From contig NC_056000.1 of assembly GCF_018446385.1 (NCBI RefSeq), positions 55,522,722-55,586,721 of the forward strand: DNA of 64,000 nucleotides. The letters run 5' to 3'. Shown piece after piece: positions 44,785-55,907 of this stretch (position 1 is the first letter of the stretch; each line of letters begins with the position of its first letter). The notes below the pieces were generated by a model, which worked only from the letters and a program-made list of their open reading frames with translations, had not been told where the DNA came from and made no database searches. A program made the position numbers and the translations under genes. The DNA is from Zingiber officinale. Taxonomy: Eukaryota > Streptophyta > Magnoliopsida > Zingiberales > Zingiberaceae.

Positions 44785-47406
44785 ATGGACGAGGCTGGAC
44801 GACAACACATGGTGACGCTTTCGAACGAGGAACTCGACGCTCTGATCGAGATGAGGGCCGCCAAGCTCGTGGAGCAAAAACAGAAAGCCACAGCCGAGCG
44901 GCCGGAGCAACAAGCAACATCAGCGTCTGGTGGCCGAGCGGAAGCACCACCAGCGACAGTACCATTCCATCGGGCTCTCTTCCGCACTCCTGAAGCCGTA
45001 GCAACTAATCGAGAACGGGGATCATCTTCGGATGAAATACCGAGACGAGACAACAGAAAAGGGAAAGCCCCCCGAGCGGACGCCTCTCCCGAGCGGATCA
45101 ATCGCCAATTTTCGGAGGCTATTCTACAAGACCCTCTGCCCAAGCACTACGTGCCTCCGACGATCGGCGAGTACAATGGGACAACCGACCCGGATGATCA
45201 TCTGGGTAAGTTCGATAACACAGCCACTCTCCATCAATACACAGATGGAGTAAAGTGCCGAGTTTTTCTTACCACTCTCTCGGGATCGGCTCAACGGTGG
45301 TTCCGGAGGCTGCCGGACGGATCCATTACAAGCTTCAAGGACTTCCGAACGGCCTTCCTCCATCATTTTGCAAGCAGTCGGCGCTATCAAAAAATGAGCG
45401 TGAGCCTGTTCGCCATCAAGCAAGAAGCCCGTGAATCGCTTCGAGCTTACATCTAGCGGTTCAACCAAGTGGCGATGGACATTCCAACGGCCACCTCGGA
45501 AACCATGATGAATGCCTTCACAAAAGGCCTAGTGGATGGGGATTTCTTCCGATCGCTCATCTGAAAGCCGCCCCGAGACTATGATCACATGCTACACCGG
45601 GCGAACGAATACATCAACGTGGAAGAAGCGCAAGCGGCAAGGAAAAAGGAAACGCCAGCCGAGCGGGCTCCTCCGGCCGAGCAGAAACCACACGCCACAC
45701 ATCAGCCGCCCAGAGGACCAAGAGCCGAAGTAATCCGATCCCCCCATACCAGGCCCCACGTACAAGAGGTAGCCGCTGCCCGACCCAAGCCAAAGAAGAA
45801 ATGGACCCTGATGTTTTGCTCCTTCCACCGGACGGATACGCACAACACAAGGGATTGCCGAAGTCTTCCCTTCGTGGCTCATCCTGTGCCCCGGAATGTC
45901 GGACGACGGTCTCCCTCAGTCGACAGGCGACAGAGAACTCATGAAGTCGATCGGACGCGAGCTGGTAGGCCACAGCAACAAACTCCCGATCGGCGTCGTT
46001 CTCCAAGGCAGGAGAATCACCGAGCGTCCAGAGAACGGTCCCGACCGTCCGCTCGGGAGGAGGAAAATAGAAGCAATACTTCCCGAGGCGAGATCAACGT
46101 TATTGCTGGTGGACCGACCGGAGGAGACTCCAATCGAGCCAGAAAGGCGAGCGTCCGGCAGCTCCAGATTCATGCGGTCTGCTGTAGCCAAGAACGGGCG
46201 GAAGGACCCGAAATTAGTTTCGGGCCCGGGGACTTGGAAGGAGTTGAAGTACCCCATGACGATGCTCTGCTCATCAAAGCAGTAATAGCCAATTACACTA
46301 TTCACCGCGTATTTGTTGACACAGGGAGCTCAGTCAACATCATATTCAAGAAGGCGTTTGATCAGTTGCAAATTGATCGAGCCGAGCTATTACCCATGAC
46401 AACTCCGCTCTATGGGTTCACTGGTAACGAAGTTCAGCCGGTCGGACAGATCCAGCTGGCTACCTCGCTGGGAGAAGAGACACTCAGGAGGACAAGGACA
46501 ACAAACTTCGTGGTGGTCGATTCTCCCTCGTCCTACAACGTTATTTTGGAACGACCGGCTCTCAACGAATTCCGAGCGGTCGTCTCAACCTTCCACCAGA
46601 AGATCAAGTTCCCCGTGGAGGAAAAAGTGGGAGAAGTACGGGGAGATCAACTAGCAGCTCGGCGATGCTACATCGAGATGGTCCGAGCAGAGGCCAATTT
46701 CGCTCGGAAGGTGCCCCGGATCGAGGTAAATGCCATCACCGAAAAGCCACCCTCTTTAATTTATGAAGAAAAAGAGGAAGTGCAGATTCACCCAACCCGA
46801 TCGGAGGCCACAACCTTTATAGCGTCCGATCTGGAGGAGAAACAGAAAGAAGAACTGATCCAATGCCTCCGAAGAAATCACGATGTCTTCGTTTGGTCGA
46901 CACATGAGCTGCTCGGAATTTTGCCGAGCATAGCGCAGCACGAGCTACATGTCCGACCGGACGCACGGCCAGTAAAGCAAAGAAAAAGGGACTTCCGCGC
47001 CGAGCAGAATTCCATCATCCGAGCGGAGGTGGAAAAACTTCTGGAGGCCGGCCATATACGCGAGGTGCAGTTTCCGAGCTGGTTGGCTAACGTTGTATTA
47101 GTCTCCAAGTCAGGCAACAAGTGGAGAGTGTGCATAGATTTTCGGGATCTCAACAAAGCTTGCCCGAAAGATTTTTATCCTCTGCCCCGGATAGATCAGC
47201 TGGTGGACTCTACGACCGGCTGCGAATTAATTTGTATGCTCGACGCCTACCAGGGCTATCACCAAGTGCCGCTCGCCCGTGAAGATCAGGAAAAGGTTAG
47301 CTTCGTGACAGCCGACGGCACTTATTGCTATAATGTAATGCCGTTCGGATTGAAGAATGCGGGGGTCACATATCAGCGCTTGATGAATAAAGTATTCAGA
47401 GAGTAG
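44785..47406 (+). pseudogene. Gag-protease-RT (N-terminal) of element C
   Basis: One frame from the ATG at 44785, broken by TAG (45454-45456), TGA (45562-45564) and TAG (47404-47406). Gag: N-terminal helix, capsid-like FLTTLSGSAQRWFRRLPDG, and a CSFHRTDTHNTRDC knuckle (about 45817-45858, C-X2-H variant). Protease: FVDTGSSVNIIF with intact DTGS at 46318. RT: KWRVCIDFRDLNKA (about 47122) and LDAYQGYHQVPLA (about 47239). In the 605-aa open stretch from 45589 the protease and RT fingers are uninterrupted. The TGA is shared with element B; both TAGs look like CAG-to-TAG changes. Confidence 0.88.
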
Positions 47407-48568
47407 ATCGGACGGAATCTAGAAGTTTATGTGGACGACATTCTCATTATCCGTCCGAGCGGCCGATCTCTTCAAAGACATGGAGGAAACCTTCCGAACG
47501 CTGCGCAAATATGGAGTCAAGCTAAATTCCCAGAAGTGCCTGTTCGGAGCAAAAGGAGGGTGCTTTCTGGGGTACATAGTGACCGAGCGGGGAATCGAGG
47601 CAAATCCCAGCAAGGTGAAAGCTCTACAAGATATGCCGCCTCCAAGAAATACAAGGGAAGTGCAGCGTTTGACCGGTCGGATAACCACTCTGTCCAGGTT
47701 CATCTCCAAAACTGCCGACCGGAGCCTTCCTTTTTTCAAGATCTTACGCAAAGCTACAAAATTTCACTGGGACGAAGAATGCGACCGGGCGTTCGAAGAT
47801 TTGAAGGCATATTTGAGCTCTCTCCCGGTATTAGCCAAGCCGACTGCGGGTGAGCCACTTCATATGTACTTGTCTTCAACCGAGCATGCAATCGGCTCAG
47901 CTTTAGTGAGGTCGAGCGGAGAAGAGCCTGTGTATTTCCTTAGTCACATTTTAAAAGATGCTGAATCTCGCTACACTGGGCTCAAGAAGCTGACTTTTGC
48001 TCTGGTCCTTGCCGCTCGGCGCCTTTGTCCATATTTCCTGGCGCATACGATCATTGTCAAAACCAATAGCCCGCTCGGACGTGTTCTACTAAATCCAGAG
48101 GCATCCGGACGGCTCATCAAATGGACGACGGAGTTAAGTGAATTTGATATCCAATACCAGCCCCGCTCGGCGATCAAAGCGCAATCCTTGGCCGATTTTG
48201 TGACTGAGGTGCAAAGGTCGGAGCCGGAAGCTATGTGGAGAATATATGTGGATGGGTCGTCCACTCGGCTCGGAAGCGGGATTGGAATATTGTTACTCTC
48301 CCCTCAAGAAGAGAAGATGCACTTATCCGTCCGGCTGGATTATAAAGCTACCAACAATGAAGCAGAGTATGAGGCCCTCATAGCCGGCTTGCAGGCAGCT
48401 CGGCATGTGGGAGCCGGTCGGGTAACGCTTCACTCTGATAGCAGCTCTCTGGTACCTTCGAAATCAATAGTGCTCGGCCATGCTCTGAAGCCTTCGAGAA
48501 GCTCAAAGCTGACTTTAGAGAAGTTATTATCCGGAAGATACCCAGGCAGAAAATCAAGCGGTAGATGA
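47407..48568 (+). pseudogene. RT palm, RNase H and aRNH of element C
   Basis: YVDD at 47428-47439. About two bases are missing near 47450 relative to element B, so the frame shifts to the one open at 47429-48568. That frame carries TGRITTLSRFI, RNase H (WDEECDRAFEDLK, LKDAESRYTGLK) and the second RNase H (YVDGSSTRLGSGIGILLLSP, NNEAEYEALIAGL, LHSDS). Similarity then breaks up through deletions at about 48440-48620. Confidence 0.85.
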
Positions 48569-49829
48569 GTTAGCCAAACTCGCGAGCTCAATAACGCCGG
48601 TCGCCATTCAGAATCAATTGAAAAATGAGTCGCACGTCGACCGGATGGAAGGCCTCACATTTCTAAGCGACTGGACACCCATCATAGAGTTTCTCCGATC
48701 GGAGCCACACCGTCCGACCGGAATGAAGCCCACCGCTAAGGAGAAGAGCCGTTGGTTCACACTCATCGCGATCAGCTTTACAAAAGGCTTTCTCCCATTG
48801 TTGAAATGCGTGAGCTCGGAAGACCTTACATCCTCCAAGAGGTACATCAAGGATCGTGCGGAGGAATCCGGGCGGATGACTAAAGATTCTCCTGGCCGGA
48901 TACTTTTGGCCAACCCATGCGCACGCTCGGACAAGATCTACGTGCCTTCGTGCTGTATACCATAACTTCCCACCGACCGGCCGAGGAAATGAAGGCGTAA
49001 ACCGTTTCATGCCCGTTTGATCAATGGGGAATGGATATTGTCGGTCCATTTCCGATGGCGACCGGGCAGAGGAAATTTTTGCTAGTGGCGGTCGATTATT
49101 TTTCCAAGTGGGTGGAGGCCGAGCCGCTGCAAAGATCACCGAACAGATGGTCAAAAAACACATCATCTGTCGGTTCGGCATCCTCGCCGATTGGTTTCCG
49201 ACAATGGGCGGCAATTCATGGAAGGTGCTAGAGGATTGGTGCAAAGCTACGGCATCGAGCAACACTTCACGTCCGTGGCTTATCCCAAAGCAACGGTCAA
49301 GCCGAAGATTCTTTGTATTCTGCGCGCTCGGCTCGACCATTTGGGAGGAAATTGGCCGAATGAAGTGCCGGGCGTCTTATGGGCCATCCGGATGACTCCG
49401 AAGGAAGGGACGGGCGTCACACTGTTCCATTTGGTGTATGGCGGCGAGGCGGTTATTCCGGTTGAAGTCGGCGTCGAGTCCGCCCGAATACAGAGCTATG
49501 ATGATGACAACACCGAACGGAGGAACATGGAGCTGGATTTGGTCGACGAGGAGCGGGCCAAGGCGTCCGTTCGACTAATGGCGTACCGGCAGCGGATGAA
49601 GCAAAATTACAACCGCCGTGTAATCCCCAGATCATTCCAGGTCGGCGATCTTGTCTGGAAGAAGGTCAAGCCGGTCGGCGACGTCGGCAAACTTGAAGCT
49701 CCTTGGGCAGGCCCCTTCAAGGTTATTGAGAAGCTCCGATCGGGAGCATATTATTTGGAGGATGAAGACGGGCGGCAGCTGGATCGACCGTGGAGTGCGA
49801 ATCATCTCCAGCCTTATCGAGCGGGGTGA
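48569..49829 (+). pseudogene. Integrase remnants of element C
   Basis: The linker and zinc end (48600-48990) are full of small deletions. WGMDIVGPFPMATGQ (about 49027) keeps the first catalytic Asp; a frameshift follows near 49130. From 49191 VSDNGRQF and the C-terminal half are open to 49829. The QSEVANRE stretch that holds the catalytic Glu in element B is deleted here. It could not work as an integrase. Confidence 0.85.
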
Positions 49830-49953
49830 AAGGTGCACGAATGCAAATCATTTTTGTATATGTTAGTCGCCCGTGTCCTTGTAATGCAAGAAGCAAAATT
49901 AATTCGAAGGATTGCCAAGGGTTCTGCCGATCAGCAGTGTCGAAGTTAGTCGT

Positions 49954-50401
49954 GAAGGCCGTCGAGCTCCGACGTTAAATATCGAGAGACGAGTCGGCGT
50001 CTATAAACGTCCGAGCGGAAGGCCGTCGAGCTCCGACGTTAAAAATCGAGAGACGAGCCGGCATCTATAAACGTCCGAGCGGAAGGCCGTCGAGCTCCGA
50101 CGTTAAAAATCGAGAGACGAGCCGGCGTCTATAAACGTCCGAGCGGAAGACCGTCGAGCTCCGACGTTAAATATCGAGAGACGAGCCGGCGTCTATAAAC
50201 ATCCGAGCGGAAGACCGTCGAGCTCCGACGTTAAATATCGAGAGACGAGCCGGCGTCTATAAACATCCGAGCGGAAGACCGTCGAGCTCCGACGTTAAAT
50301 ATCGAGAGACGAGCCGGCGTCTATAAACATCCGAGCGGAAGACCGTCGAGCTCCGACGTTAAATATCGAGAGACGAGCCGGCGTCTATAAACATCCGAGC
50401 G
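49954..50401 (+). repeat. 64-bp minisatellite, element C
   Basis: Seven units of 64 bp (448 bp), much more uniform than in element A. Unit: GAAGACCGTCGAG, CTCCGACGTTAAATATCGAG, ACGAGCCGGCGTCTATAAAC, then ATCCGAGCG. Confidence 0.93.
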
Positions 50402-50830
50402 GATAGCCATTCACATGATACGATCAACGATAGCCTGGTCGTTAAGACCAATATACGGCTGAGCGACTCGCTTATCCAATGTGTACGGAAAACCCCTTTG
50501 AGGGTAAGGCACAGAGCAAAAGTTGGTCAGTAGAAGTTAAAAGATATTAGCGTGTAAATGCCGAGCGGCTTCGTTAGAACGCCGAGCGGCTGCTCAGTCG
50601 CATGATAAAAGACATTAAAAACAATCGACTTGTCTGGTAGAGCATGGTGCCGAGTGTGGTGCCGAGCGGAAGAGTTTTAAAGAACACTTCAGTCGTGACG
50701 AGAGAAAAATTTCTTGCCAAAATAGAAGTTGAAGGAACAGAAAAGATTATCTATTATACACTGGGTGAACCAAAAAAGTTGGGCCGAACGGCTGGAATAC
50801 AAAAAAGTTCATACACAGAAAAAACGCTTA

Positions 50831-52920
50831 TCACGCGTCAAAGTCAAAAAGAGTGTCGGGGATGGCGCCCATCACGGTCGCGAGGTCCTCGGGGGGGATG
50901 GCCAGCTCGGCGGGCAGGTGGCCCTTGGTCTTCATCCGCCTTGATCGCTTCTTCGAAAGTGAGGGATATCTTGTCGGTAAACTTCTCTCCGAAATCTTCC
51001 GAGCGGAGATACGCCTTCCTCACTTCGTCAGAACGGGCCGACTCCCCCTCTTGATATTCTTTGAGCGCGGCGTGGGCAGCGTCGCTGGCGGCTTGGAGAT
51101 CCTTCAAGTCTCCATCAAATCTTTGGAGATCGGCCGAGCGGCTCTCCTTCTCGGTAGCCAGCAGAGCATCCAGATCCTTGATGCGTTGCTCCAGCCCTCG
51201 GATCTCCACCTTCATCCGATCCATATCATCGATGGCCTGGAGCTTCCGGGTGGTCGCCGTCTTGATCTCCTTATCTCGTTGCTTGATCATCGCCTCAAGC
51301 CGAACGACCTTGCTCGCCAGATCGGAAGCCTTTTTCCGTTCGGCTTCCAGTGACTTTTTGGCCTTCTCCAGAGCGGCCGTCGATTGTTGGTTGTCCCCGG
51401 CGGCTTTAAGTTTTCTCAGTTCATCCTCCAGCTCGGCCAACCGATTGCTAATGGCAATCTGCTCCACCCAGTTCTACGAGCAAAGGTGAATAGGTTAACA
51501 ACTTAACTCAAGTACACGAATAAAGAAGAAGAGCATACCCCGGTGGCCTGTTGGAGGTTGTTGTCACCAAGTTGCCCGGGAGTCATCGCTTTTATGCGGC
51601 GCCGAGCGTCCTCCCAAGCTTTTGCAAGAGGGCCCGTCAAGGTGATCTGCTGCTCGGGAACCACTGGCCGATCAACAGCAGCCATGTATGCCTCTGAGGG
51701 GAGGCGCAGAACGGTCTTAATTAAATTCGAGCCACTCGGCTCGCTCTGAGAGGCATCGGCCTTGCCGGTGGACGAGGAGGGAAGCTCGCCCAAACGCCTG
51801 ATACGGCGCAGAGTTCTAGAAGGGTTGGATGGCGGCACCTCAGAGCTGGCCCTCGGAGAGCCATGTGGGGTCGGAGTACTCTCGAGGGAAACCGTCCCAG
51901 ACAACATCGGAGCATCCGCGCCCCGCTCGGGCGGTGGCTCATCAAGTGGAGTGGAGGCAGACGTAGATTCCGGTCGGCGGCGCTTCTGAGTGACTAGCGG
52001 AACATCGTCGGCCGAACGGCCCTCCACCTCGGCTTGGGTATGAGATTCTGTGTCGCCCGCTGCCTCCTCGTGGGAGGTAGTAGCTGCTGCGGCTTCAGGG
52101 GCGTTCTGAGTCCCCTCACTTGCTTCGCCGGTCGGATCAGCTAGACCAAGGCCCCGCTCGGCGACCTCTTCGTTCGTCACCGCCTCAATCTGAGCGGCTT
52201 TCAATTTGAGCTTTTCGGTTGCCTTGGCGTGCCACATGACTTCAGCTGCAGAAGCAAAAAATAAATCAGTTAGAACAAAACAAACGGGAAGATAGGGGAA
52301 CTTACTCATACTGCAGGGCAGATCGGCTGTGGTAGAGGACAAGCCGAATATGTGCATTACTCCCGGGAGGAGTAGCTTGTCAATATGATAGCGCTGGCCA
52401 AGTAGCCGTTCGGCTGCATGAAGGTAGGCCGCGTCGCCTCTAAATTTGCCGAGCTCCGGTTGCGCTGGCAAAAGTTGGCCGCTCGGGAAAACGTATATAG
52501 AAAAAGTGCTCCTTCCAATGCTTGTTGGAGCTCGGCATGCTATCGAAGAGGACAAAACCTATCCTAGATTGAAAAACAAAAGTTCCCCACTCGGCCTACT
52601 TGGGATAGTAGAAGTAGTGGAAAATTTTTGGGTCTAAGGGATGCCGCTCAACAAAACTATTACTACGCGCAAGACCTAATAGAGTTGGGAACTACCGCCG
52701 AGCGAATGCGGAAGTAATTGCAGACTTGCGGAAAAATTTATGGGTGGGAAGCGAGTCCGCCGAAATTGGTCTCGAAAATAACTGTGCCGATCGGGTTCAT
52801 GAGGCCGATCGGCGGTGTGGCTAATACTATTTGGTGGTCAAGGAATGTCGTGAAGTCGAAGGACGGGGTAACGCTGCCCTCCTCATCAAACCGGCTTCCA
52901 TGGTCGAATACCAAAGACCC
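50831..52920 (-). pseudogene. Antisense gene of element C
   Basis: Proposed exons: about 52920-52306, 52245-51539, 51473-50831. Introns 52305-52246 (60 nt, GTAAGT...GCAG, no in-frame stop) and 51538-51474 (65 nt, GTATGC...GTAG). Exon 2 is fully open here (VVPEQQITLTGPLAKAWE), where elements A have TAG. Exon 3 encodes the coiled coil; a deletion near 50935 shifts the last 30 residues. Exon 1 is badly eroded (52640-52920), so the N-terminal domain is mostly lost. Confidence 0.7.
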
Positions 52921-53198
52921 GAAGCACCTGTGAAGTACTAGTCATGATCGAAAAACAGGAATGAGGGACAAAAGGGGAAGGTTCAAGCAAGGAATGGAGG
53001 AAAACCGACTGAAGGAAACGATTAACAGCAAGAAGAAAACGTTGGGAACGAGAAAGAGGGTCTTACGAGCAAGAAAGATGATCGATGGGGGCCTGGGGTT
53101 GCCGAAGAGTTGAGGGGCGAGGTCGCCGGAGAAAAAAATGGGCAGAGGAGCGCCGGAGGAGGATGAAGCAACAATGCGGCGGAAACGAAGTCGTGGGC

Positions 53199-53204
53199 TT
53201 TATA
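53199..53204 (-). promoter_or_regulatory. TATA box of antisense gene C
   Basis: Minus-strand TATAAA in GATATAAAGCCC. A possible leader intron follows at 53066-53009 (GTAAGA...TTCAG, 58 nt). Confidence 0.5.
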
Positions 53205-53589
53205 TCGCCGCCCGGGAGCAACCTCCACCGTCCGATCCAGGTCGTTGATAACGAGGTCATCATCCAGCCATTCATTTCAAACGGCGACTGTCCCATCGGA
53301 AGTGACGCCACCGCCATACGCTGACAAACGCACGATCGCCACGTGTCAGCAGGATATTGGCCGCAGTTAATGAGCTCCCCTTACCGTGCGCAGCGCACGT
53401 GATGGGTAGTAGGGGAGAGCATCAGACATGGATTCCAAGAAAACACAAGGCATGGACAAGATACCGCCGAACGGATGAGTATCCCCATGCCTGGCCGAGC
53501 AGCCTAATGCAGTGATCATTGCTCAATCAGATCAGCAGTCCAGTCAGTCGGACTTCACCTCCTTCGACTAGACTCGAGGGGGAGGCAAG

Positions 53590-54367
53590 TGATCCGGCGG
53601 TTAGAACGGGGGACCCCCATTCTGAGGGGTCCCTGCCACGCTGGAGGCAAAATGCCAAGTGGCCGACCGGATAGGCAGACCAACCGGTGAATAGCTGAGG
53701 CAATAGGCGCCCCGACTAAAGTTGGGGTTCCGACGCTTAATAAAACAATGTCTAAGAGCCGAGCGGAAGGCACTCGCCCAGACATCTCCCCAGCATTTCA
53801 ACGCAAGCGACAGGCGAGACGTGAGGGACGTGCCGGCCGGACAGCGCAGGGGATGAAGGCCGTCCGGACGATGGTCTCCGTCCAGCCAGCCGGACGTACG
53901 TCCCGACCGGCGGTGGGTAAAGGAGAACAGGAACCTCTTCTGACAGCCGTCAAGTCATATGGCTAAGCCATACTCCTAGTCTGACAACGGGGTGTCTTGT
54001 TGTCCCATCAAAGGCGCGATGGGACTGTTGCAGTATGACGTCAGGTAAGTTTTCTGACAAGTACATACCGAGGCATGGGCTGCGGACACGTGCGTGCCTC
54101 GGTAGGCGTGTAGAGGCTCTTTCACCGCTCTATATAAAGAGTCGCAGATTTCGCCGGAGGTACGCATTCTACAAGCTTCGGAGCCACTTTTTCCACCACT
54201 CGCTTACCTGACTTGAGCGTCGGAGGGTCGCCGCCGGGAACCCCTTCCCGGCCCGACTTCTGTGCAGGTTCGCCGGAGATTCGTGCGACCAGACGGAGGC
54301 CTACACCCTCGACTAGGAGTGCGCCACGTGCCCAATGTCCTTTGGTTTGGCGATTCGGACAGGATCA
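53590..54367 (+). repeat. 3' LTR of element C
   Basis: 778 bp, same length as the 5' LTR; TATATAAA at 54131-54138. Preceded by GAGGGGGAGGCAAG. Confidence 0.93.
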
Positions 54368-54372
54368 GTTAC

Positions 54373-55907
54373 CTAGACTAAAAATGGTTCAAAATGCTGA
54401 AAATAAGCTTTCCCAGCTAAAATCAGCATCCCCAATCGATTGGAGTTGGGTCACAATCGATTGAACCCTGCTGAATCAATCCACTGATCGATTCAGACTG
54501 TGTGGATCGATCGGTGGATCAATCCAGTGAGCTTCTATTCGCGAGAAGCTCACTCTCAATCGATCGTCCGATCGATTGAGACCCTTCAATCGATCGGGTG
54601 ATCGATTGAAGGTCTGAAGTTACTAAAATTTCATTTCAGTCAACTTCAGAAACCCCTAGAAAATTCTAGAAAATTCTAAAAAATTCCAAAAATCATGAAA
54701 ATTCATGTAGACATTATTTAAGGTATATATTATCAAGGAAAAATAGTTTTCTATGAAAATACTTCCTATTTTCAAAGATTGACACAAACTTCGAAACTTA
54801 TAAAAACTTTAGTGTTTTCTTTCAAGTTTGTGCTTAACTATTCAATGATGATTACTATCAAAAGATAGCCTTCATCAAGGTTTTCCAAAGTATATTTATA
54901 ATCTTTTTTAAAACCAATATCCAACCATATTCTTTGGGCTCAATGCACATGACTTGTACATTAGCTTTCCCAATGATTGGAAAACACATAACTATGTGTT
55001 TTGATGAATTTAAAAATCAAAAAATGCACTAAATCAATATCTTGAGTTTTGTCCATCATCCTAACATTTCACTTGTATTCAATGTGTACGAAACCACATA
55101 CAAGTCACCTTATAGTTCTTAGTGAGATGTAAACTTTAGTTTTGCCCTAATCTAGGGATCATGCATATCTATCTAGGCATTTTGAGATTAGGAATATCCA
55201 CCAAGGATGTTACTTGTTAATGAATGTCATTTGTCCTTAGTTTGCAAGGAATTAAAAACAATGCATGATGTGTTATGACATATATCAAAGATAAATAATT
55301 TTCAAAAGAAAATTTCCTATGACTACATGATGTATGTATGACATGATATGATATTTTTGTATTTTTATAATAAAACATGAATGCAAAATATGATGTCATG
55401 ACATATGATGGGCAAACAACGCATGGTAAAATAGCATAAATGAAATACCTAGATTATCTATCTAAGTATCCTTAATCCTTAGTTAAATTAAAATTTAAAA
55501 CTTAGATTGCCCACTATTTCTCAAGAAAATGCCAAAATTCAGTTTTGATATTTCTTTTGATTTTCCTAATTTTGTGCCAATTTAAATTAAGCAAATTCCT
55601 CAAATTTTTCGTACAAATTACTCTTTTAAAGTGTAACAAATTAAGTTAAGGCTTAATTTGCTTTTAATTTCTAAGAACATACCGCAATCCCAACTTGGTA
55701 GTTCTTATGATTTTCCTAAATGTGCCAATTTTAATTTTAAAATCAGATTTCTCACATTATGGCACATCTTACCCTTTCCAAGAGTAACTTAGTTATCCAT
55801 TTCATTTTAAAAGATTAATAATAACCTTGAAAATGCTCTCCGAGTGTCAACTTCATCAAAGTTGGGTTAACTACCCTTCTAATCGGAGTTGACATTCTCT
55901 ATCCCAT
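54373..55907 (-). other. Non-coding internal region of copia element 2
   Basis: CGATCGATTGG palindromes at 54430-54612, then AT-rich DNA without ORFs. It aligns in reverse with 18770-19560 of copia element 1. Confidence 0.6.

Larger units (their letters stand above)
43962..54367 (+). mobile_element. Retand/Tat-like Ty3-gypsy element C
   Basis: Complete in outline: two 778-bp LTRs (43962-44739 and 53590-54367) with TGATCC...GGATCA ends and a perfect target duplication GTTAC (43957-43961 and 54368-54372). Order: primer site, gag-PR-RT, RNH-aRNH, INT, seven 64-bp repeats, antisense gene, purine tract. The LTRs differ mostly by C/T and G/A changes. Point stops and indels break every ORF. Confidence 0.93.
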
